Shown here piece after piece: positions 8,593 through 15,075 of a stretch of 15,075 bases of DNA (positions are counted from its first letter, which is position 1; the number at the start of each line of letters is the position of its first letter). The notes under the pieces are model-generated. The model ran no database searches. It saw only the letters and a program-made list of their open reading frames with translations, and was not told where the DNA came from. Position numbers and translations under genes: made by a program. Location of the stretch: positions 1-15,075 of the forward strand of contig CAUDNR010003813.1 of the NCBI GenBank assembly GCA_958430865.1. The letters are read 5' to 3'. This stretch comes from Entrophospora sp. SA101 (taxonomy: Eukaryota > Glomeromycota > Glomeromycetes > Entrophosporales > Entrophosporaceae).

Positions 8593-9606
8593 ATATAAAA
8601 ATAAAATGAGTTATTATAACCTGACTATAACACCTACATTCCTTTTTCTAGTCTTATTTTTATTCTTTTACAACCTGATCCTCGCATATTTTAAAAAAGA
8701 GAATTTTTCAAATATCCAATAGATAACTTTGAGATAATAGGAAGTTGGAATTTTTTTTGGAGTCACATCTGTACAAACATTTTTTCGTTCACTGTTCACT
8801 GGGGTGTTTTGTTTTCAATTGTTTGACGTTTATTAATATACGGAGACAGTTTTGGATCAGAAAACATACGTGCGTGTAATATTCGTATTGAACCCTCTAC
8901 CCCTAGATAAAATTATTAAATTGTCACGTTCCTGAAGTGTGACAAAATTGAATGAGAGTCAAAATCCGCCATATGTATAAATTTTTTTTTTTTAACATTA
9001 AAAGATCATTCTATTTACGATTAGGATGTTGTTAGGAAACTGAAGCATGCACAGAGACTCAAGGAGTGGACCTATTAAAAGCTGTGATAAAGCTGCACAA
9101 CAAGACCATCCGAAAGGAAAATGCATGGCTGACTTAGATTTTTAACCAGAGTAACAAAAAGACACTTGCATAGGCGTGGAAAGGATAGTTCCATTAAATT
9201 TGACACCCTAAACCTTAACATTTAATGTTATTTGACGAAATGTTGCCAAAGTTGTAAAACTATTATGTCAAATTCGTTGCCATTAATAGTATCATTTTTT
9301 ACGTGCCACTTGACGATGATTTCATTTTTTTATGAGCTTCATTCTTGCAATGTCTCCATTATCAGAAAAAATACAAAATATCTGCTCTAAATACATTTGG
9401 ATGCTCTTATAACCTTGTATAATCATCCTTTTTTTTTACCCACCCATCACATACTTGTAAAATTTTATTTGATGTTGATCATGCGATAATCAATGAAACT
9501 TTAATAATAATAGTAATAGTAATATATAGTAAAAAAATAAAAGAGGACAAGGGGCAAATGTGACTGACCCCTGTCTTTTTCACCATTTTTTTCTAAATCT
9601 TGTTTA
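8593..9606. other. Non-coding region upstream of the 725-aa protein gene (right copy)
   Basis: Repeats the 2571-3590 stretch, including the hairpins. In this copy the DNA also lies directly downstream of the truncated BMS1 and would supply its 3' end, with AATAAA at 8600-8605. No supported gene is seen. Confidence 0.6.
9546..9575 (+). promoter_or_regulatory. GC-rich hairpin upstream of the 725-aa protein start (right copy)
   Basis: Second occurrence of the bulged 8-bp G4/C4 stem-loop, again ending 31 nt before the ATG (9607). Confidence 0.3.
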
Positions 9607-12045
9607 ATGATGTTACATTTGGCATCTAATTCACTGAAAAAACAAAGATTCAAACAATTTACTATCCAATTTATCCCCCAAAATCATAGAAGTTCACAGA
9701 TACAAACAAACGCTAATACTACCAATCCTTATGTTAATTTTGACAATTTACCAAAAGCTGGTATATTTAATCCAAATTATTTAAAAAAAGTTTCAGTTTT
9801 GCCTTTTAAATATGATCTAGACCAATGTTCTAAGGAAGCATTAAAAGTAAGTGAATAGATAAATATATTTAATGAATTATATGTGTTTATGCTAAAATAA
9901 TTCTTGGGTAATTGATACGTTTCATTATAAATTATTTTAGGAGAGATCCTATAAAAATTTAAGCACAGCGAAAATTTATATGCCTTGCTGGTACTATTCA
10001 ATGCTAATCTGTGTTAAATTTATATGTTATGAAACGAACCGCGCGGCAATTCTTTATGAGGGCGAAGCTCATATCCTCACATCTGAAATACCTTCTTGTG
10101 TCATAGGAAATTTACATGCTTTTCAGTTAGTACCAGAGAAAAATATTTATATTTATATAAATTTCATAATATATATATATATATATATCAGAAAATTTTT
10201 TAAAAAAATTATTAATATATATAGTTGATAGCTTATTGATATTATTATTACATTAAAAAAAATTATATCTAAAGGTCATGAATTCTTTTTAGATTAGGAC
10301 ACACAATACGAATATATCAGAAATTAATTGAAAAAGTTACTCTAGGAAGGTTGATTTCAACAGTTTTCCCAAAAATAAAAAGCTTGAAACCAAAATATAA
10401 CTTCGATTGGATAAAAGATTTACAACCAATCAACCCACAAATTTTTGCTGAAATTGATGTTGTGGACTTCACCTATAATCTCCCATATTTTACTCGATTG
10501 TTATTTGATCATTCAAAAGATAAATTCAAAAAAATCAAATCAATGACTATTGATGATTTTGTCATGGATGTGGAAAATATTGATGTGGAATTTCAACAAT
10601 TTTTTCCTGTCTATCATCCTGTCTACGTATTTACAGAGGCATCTTCTACAGATAAAAGCTATCAAGTTGTTGATGCTTACAATTGTCAATTAATTGATCC
10701 ATCAGTAAGCAATTTTGACTCTATAAAGTACTCTCTTGGTTTTGGCCTTCCTGATAGATTTTTATTTGGTGCATATTTCTTAAATATGCTTGATAAGATT
10801 GATGATAATTTTAATGACATTGTAACAAATGCAGAGAATCATTATATGTTGCCAATCAATTGGGATTTGGGTATCATTCAACCTTTCAGAGAAAGGTTTG
10901 AAGCAAATCAGCAATTTTTGGAAATTGTTGAAAAATATTATGGATTATTATCAGAATTGAAAGCTCTATATTATAATAATGGTTCATACAAACCAAGTTA
11001 TTGTAGGAATTTTGATGATTGGATCAGTTATATTAATATGACTAATGGATGGAAAGAAATTTATAAAAAATTAAAGATTCCTTCAGATCTGCCTAGTTTG
11101 TCTGTTTTCTCGCAATACTTTTATACTGTAAAATCTGGATTTTTCCAATCAGTAAATGCAAGTGGTATAAAAGAAAAATTACATAAATTTGATCATAAAT
11201 TTTCATTAAAAAATAAATTCCCTGGATCAACTTCTACTCCATATCTTGGAGTGAATCTTGGTAGAGTGAATCTTGATGGAGTGAATCCTGGTAGAGTGAA
11301 TCTCGATGGGGTGAATCCTGGTAGAGTGAATCCTTTTGGAATGACAAATGCTGATATAATAAGAAATCATATATTAAAATCTAATGTCTCTTCTTCAAAA
11401 TCACAATCATCACCAAAATCAAAACCTACTTCGCAATCATCACAATCACCTCCCTCTTCACGACCACCTTCTTCATCATCACGACCACCTTCTTCATCAT
11501 CACCATCATCACCATCACCACCATCACCACCACCATCACCTACTTCTTCAACACCACCATCACACCATAGATTAAAGAGAACAAAATATTTATTGGATAT
11601 TTTAGAACAGAGAACTAAAAAACCAAACAAATCAGCTTCACCCTCATCATCACCATCACCATCATCATCGCCATCACAAACTACTTCATCTGAAAGAAAA
11701 AAGAAACCTATATCAGTCATAGACATTGCAACAAAAAATATTACTCCTTCATCCTCATCATCATCGTCACCCTTCTCATCCAAAACACAAAAATCAGGCC
11801 CAATAATATCTGATCCTAAAGGATATTATAAAATACTTAAAATAGATTTATCATTATATAGAACTATTCCTGAAGATCTAGTGATTGAATTAAACTTCAA
11901 AAAAACATATGCAGAAATTCTGCAACAATCTAATGATCCAAATATTGCTGAAGAAGAGAAGCAAAGAAAAACTGAACAGCTTAGAAAGATTTTGGAAGCT
12001 AGAAATAAATTAAAAACATGTAGGTTTAAAAAAAAAAATTTATAA
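9607..12045 (+). CDS. Three-exon gene: presequence-like N-terminus, Ser/Pro linker and degenerate J-like C-terminus, 725 aa (right copy)
   Basis: Exons 9607-9846, 9941-10125 and 10293-12045 give the same 725-aa protein as the left copy, without any change in the translations compared. Introns are 9847-9940 and 10126-10292. Both copies lie entirely inside the duplicated unit with at least 1 kb of identical upstream DNA, so both look equally able to be expressed and nothing marks one as the original. The domain reading is the same: basic presequence-like start, globular middle, 10-aa repeats at 461-490, Ser/Pro linker at 507-645, and a J-like end without HPD. Confidence 0.8.
11248..11337 (+). 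repeat. In-frame 30-bp minisatellite, three units (right copy)
   Basis: Same three units and same unit number as in the left copy. Confidence 0.85.
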
Positions 12046-12221
12046 TATGTTTAAGCCATATGTTTTTATGTAAAAAAATTAATAATTGTATTCTATTTTT
12101 ATATAGCTGAATTGCGTATAAAATATAGTGAATTAAAATTAAATTGGAAATTTTAGAAATCATTTATCATTTGTTTTTTATACTAACATGATAATAATAC
12201 ATAATAAGATTGTACAAGAAA
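12046..12221. other. Short convergent intergenic region (right copy)
   Basis: Repeat of 6030-6205; no gene seen. Confidence 0.5.
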
Positions 12222-12820
12222 CTAATTTATATTTTTGCATTTTAACTGATTCGTTTCGTCCAAAGTGCAAAGCAGATATAAAACACGACATGAAGAAACC
12301 ACTGAGGCATTTTTGGAATTGAATTTATCTTGTAAAGCTTTTTGAATCTTTGGTGTCTAAATTAATTAATATTTTATATTTGTTAAAAATTATAAATAAA
12401 AAAATTACCCCAAACTTTTTTTACTCTAACCTCTTCATTCAAATAAAGGTCCAAATTTTCTTTATTGTCAACCTCAAAAACTACAGTGATACATTTATGT
12501 ATTCGGTCAGGGTCTTTTATCTCAGTATCGCTTTCTTCATCATCTTTTGGAAATCGTGAAACACGGAATCCTTTTTTTTTTATTGTTTCATTGAGATAAT
12601 CTTGTAACCATTTTTCCAAATCCTCAACAATTTCTTTTGTTTGTTTTTTCCCGATAAATGTTATATATCAATTGATGATTATGATAATGCTATTATGATA
12701 CCAATATCGATATTGATGTTGATAAATAATTACCTAAATCAATAATAAAATTTACTTCATAAATAATGGTAAAATTTTGCTATCATCAAATACTTTGATG
12801 TTGGAACTAGATGATGACAT
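12222..12820 (-). CDS. Small uncharacterised minus-strand gene, splicing only partly resolved (right copy)
   Basis: Identical to the left-copy locus at +6016. The coding-like core is open on the minus strand from 12667 to 12383, the likely last exon is 12356-12222, and the candidate start codon is at 12820. The same unresolved splice phase at the first intron applies. Family not recognised. Confidence 0.4.
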
Positions 12821-13472
12821 TTTTACTTTTTTATGTTAATATTTTCTGGGTTTTTTTTTTACTATTACATCCATATTAAGCATAATTTATTTGCCAAATA
12901 AAAAATAGTACTGATATTAGCACCAATCAAACAAATAGGTGTCAAGAACAATTTGTTCTTTATACTAACATAGAAGAATTAATAATCCAACCAATGTTAA
13001 TAAATATTAATTACTTAATGAACCAGTATGGATGGGATTGTTTTCTGAAGATTTGTGTCAATGTTTCATCAAAAAATGAACTTTCACAGGGATCACGGTA
13101 TGAGTGATTTTTTAATCTGTGGGAGTTATAAGCTTTATGTGGTAATAAAAAGACAGCCAAAAAGATTAGCATTGAAATGTGATACAAAATTACGATTATG
13201 AATTATAAACTGGGACCAAAGAAATTGACATTAGTTAAGGTAGATAATGAATGTCCCGACCAGGCAACGAAATACTAATACCACACACCATTGAAATTCA
13301 AAAATTCGATTATATGTACTGAAGATTCGCGCATTTACCAACAATGTGCTGCAGGCAACCTACCTAGTGTTGTGTTCAAAATTTTGTTACACAAGAATCG
13401 CTACGTGATTGTTGATCATATTAATATAAAAAAAAACTTTTCGAATCAAAAAATTTTTATTAATAATTATTA
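12821..13472. other. Divergent intergenic region between the minus-strand gene and BMS1 (right copy)
   Basis: Identical to 6805-7456. Here it drives the BMS1 copy that continues past exon 5. No gene or RNA is recognised in it. Confidence 0.5.
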
Positions 13473-15075
13473 ATGGAAGACAAAGAGAAGAAAGCTCATC
13501 GTCCACGTCAAGCTGGTTCCAAAAAAGATAAGAAAGATAAAAAGGATAAAAAAAAGAAACCCCAAGAAAAAAACAATCCAAAGGTTATTATTATATATAT
13601 ATATATATATGAATTATATATCATTCATAGTAACATTTTTAAATTTTTATTTATCAAAAACCATTTTCTTAAAATCTTAATATAACAGGCGTTTGCTCCT
13701 TTCTCTGGGAAAAAAGCTGACAAACTTGCTCGTCGTAAACAAGAGCTTCTCCAAAAGAAACTTCATGTTCCACTCGTAGATAGAACACCTATAGAACCAC
13801 CACCTATTGTGGTTGCTATTGTTGGCCCACCACAGGTTTCTTTTTAAATCGAAAAATCAAACCTTGCGTGATTAAAAGTTTTCAAATTAAAATTAAAATA
13901 TTTTTTATTTATTAATAATAGACTGGTAAAACTACTTTGATAAAATCACTGGTAAAAAGATACACTAAACATAATCTTACAGAAGTTAAAGGACCAATTA
14001 CAGTTGTTAGTGGTATGCCTTCAATATACTTTTAAAAAATGCATTTTTATTTCAAAAGAAATTAATTATTGATATTTTATATGTGTGCATGCATGCATAT
14101 AGGGAAAAAAAGAAGATTGACTTTTATTGAATGTGCAAATGATTTGAATTCAATGATTGATATAGCTAAAATAGCTGATTTAGTGCTACTTTTAATTGAT
14201 GCAAGTTTTGGTTTTGAAATGGTAAATTCCAAAAATCAAAAAGTTGTTTAAATAATAAATGGTTTCTCAGATAGTCTTAAAAACAAACCTTTTTTTGGAT
14301 CCTCAATTTAGGAAACATTTGAATTTCTTAATATTTTACAAGCTCATGGATTTCCTAAAATAATAGGTGTTCTGACACATTTGGACAAATTTAAAAATAA
14401 CAAAGTTTTAAAAAATACCAAAAAAAGATTAAAACATCGTTTCTGGACAGAAATTTATCAAGGAGCAAAGCTTTTTTATCTGACTGGTATAATAAATGGC
14501 CGATATTCTAATAACGAGATACAAAATCTTTCAAGATTCATTTCTATTATGAGGTTTCGTCCGCTGATTTGGAGGAATACTCGTCCATATTTGGTGGCTG
14601 ATCGTGTTGAAGATTTAACTGATCCCGAAGAAGTTAGATTAAATCCATTGTGTGATCGTACTATAACTTTATATGGTTATCTACGAGGAACAAATATGAA
14701 AAGTAATATGAAGGTTTGTTGTTTTAAATTTTTCTTTTAACTTGTTTAGTTGAAATTGAATTTAAAAAAAGATTTGTGTGAACTTGTTTATTTATTATTC
14801 AAAAAAAGGTTCATATACCTGGTGCTGGAGATCAATGCATTTCAGACATTTCTATTTTATCAGATCCCTGTCCTCTTCCTGAAAAAGTAAGGAGGAGTCT
14901 CAGTGAAAAACAAAAACTTATTTATGCTCCAATGTCTGATGTAGGAGGTATTATGTATGACAAGGATGCTGTATATATTAATGTTCCTGGAAGTTTTACA
15001 AAAAAAAGTGCTCAAATAATTAATGATGATCACGACGATGATGACGATGATGATAAAACCCCTAACAAAAGAAAT
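13473..15075 (+). CDS. BMS1: BMS1, ribosome-biogenesis GTPase of the small-subunit processome (3' partial at window edge)
   Basis: Exons 13473-13583, 13689-13835, 13922-14012, 14103-14221, 14312-14713 and 14809-15075 encode the first 379 residues. All introns are GT...AG and in phase. BMS1 is a nucleolar GTPase that partners Rcl1 in early cleavage of pre-18S rRNA. Evidence: Lys-rich N-terminus (residues 6-37); Walker A GPPQTGKTT at 83-91, split by intron 2; the Bms1-type switch region FIECANDLN in place of a canonical DxxG; IADLVLLLIDASFGFEM; G4-like THLD; and the highly conserved KKRLKHRFWTEIYQGAKLFY. Exon 6 adds HIPGAGD and YAPMSDVGGIMYDKDAVY, also typical of BMS1, and ends in an acidic run. 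About a third of the usual ~1,200 residues is present. The duplication leaves this copy with its full upstream region and an unbroken frame, so it should be the functional one. Confidence 0.95.

Larger units (their letters stand above)
8587..14602. repeat. Right copy of the 6016-bp tandem duplication
   Basis: It starts directly at the end of the left copy with no spacer and ends at 14602 inside BMS1 exon 5. From there the sequence goes on as BMS1 (RVEDLTDPEE) instead of returning to the unit start. AT precedes the unit start (2569-2570), ends the left copy (8585-8586) and ends the right copy (14601-14602), a 2-bp microhomology. Confidence 0.95.

Noticed and set aside
2571..14602. Composite transposon or LTR retroelement explaining the two direct repeats
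   Set aside because: The repeats abut with no internal unique region, contain spliced host genes, and the breakpoints show no inverted ends, primer-binding site or target duplication.

Overview
The window looks like a nuclear segment from an AT-rich, intron-bearing eukaryote, most likely an early-diverging fungus. The reasons are base composition near 70% A+T, short introns of roughly 70-170 nt with GT...AG borders, no operon layout, and a clear gene for the ribosome-biogenesis GTPase BMS1. The leftmost gene resembles, from memory, a large family of uncharacterised proteins in arbuscular mycorrhizal fungi (Glomeromycotina, Rhizophagus-like). That placement is an inference.

Layout. 1-1681 (minus strand) is the 5' part of an uncharacterised gene whose protein starts with a putative C2CH zinc site; it runs off the left edge. 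1682-2570 is intergenic and carries a degenerate ~65-bp tandem repeat array with recurring ACGCGT, plus a hairpin. From 2571 to 14602 the window is two direct copies of one 6016-bp unit (2571-8586 and 8587-14602). I found no mismatch or length difference in any part I compared, homopolymers and AT microsatellites included. Each unit holds ~1 kb of non-coding DNA; a three-exon gene for a 725-aa protein (presequence-like N-terminus, conserved middle, Ser/Pro linker, degenerate J-like C-terminus); a convergent, poorly resolved minus-strand gene; a ~650-bp divergent intergenic region; and the first five exons of BMS1.

The right edge of the unit falls inside BMS1 exon 5. In the left copy BMS1 is therefore cut after residue 253 and joined to intergenic DNA, giving Met-stop. 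In the right copy exon 5 continues normally, and BMS1 runs through exon 6 off the right edge. The ancestral order is recovered by removing one unit: zinc-site gene, J-like gene, small minus-strand gene, BMS1. The 725-aa gene and the small gene are doubled, while BMS1 keeps one apparently intact copy and gains one truncated 5' copy.

The main question is whether this is a very recent tandem duplication or a false duplication made by assembly. The sequence alone cannot decide. The genes do not form an obvious joint pathway: BMS1 acts in the nucleolus on the small-subunit processome, the 725-aa protein may be mitochondrial, and the leftmost gene may be transposon-derived. I see no CRISPR array, rRNA or tRNA gene.
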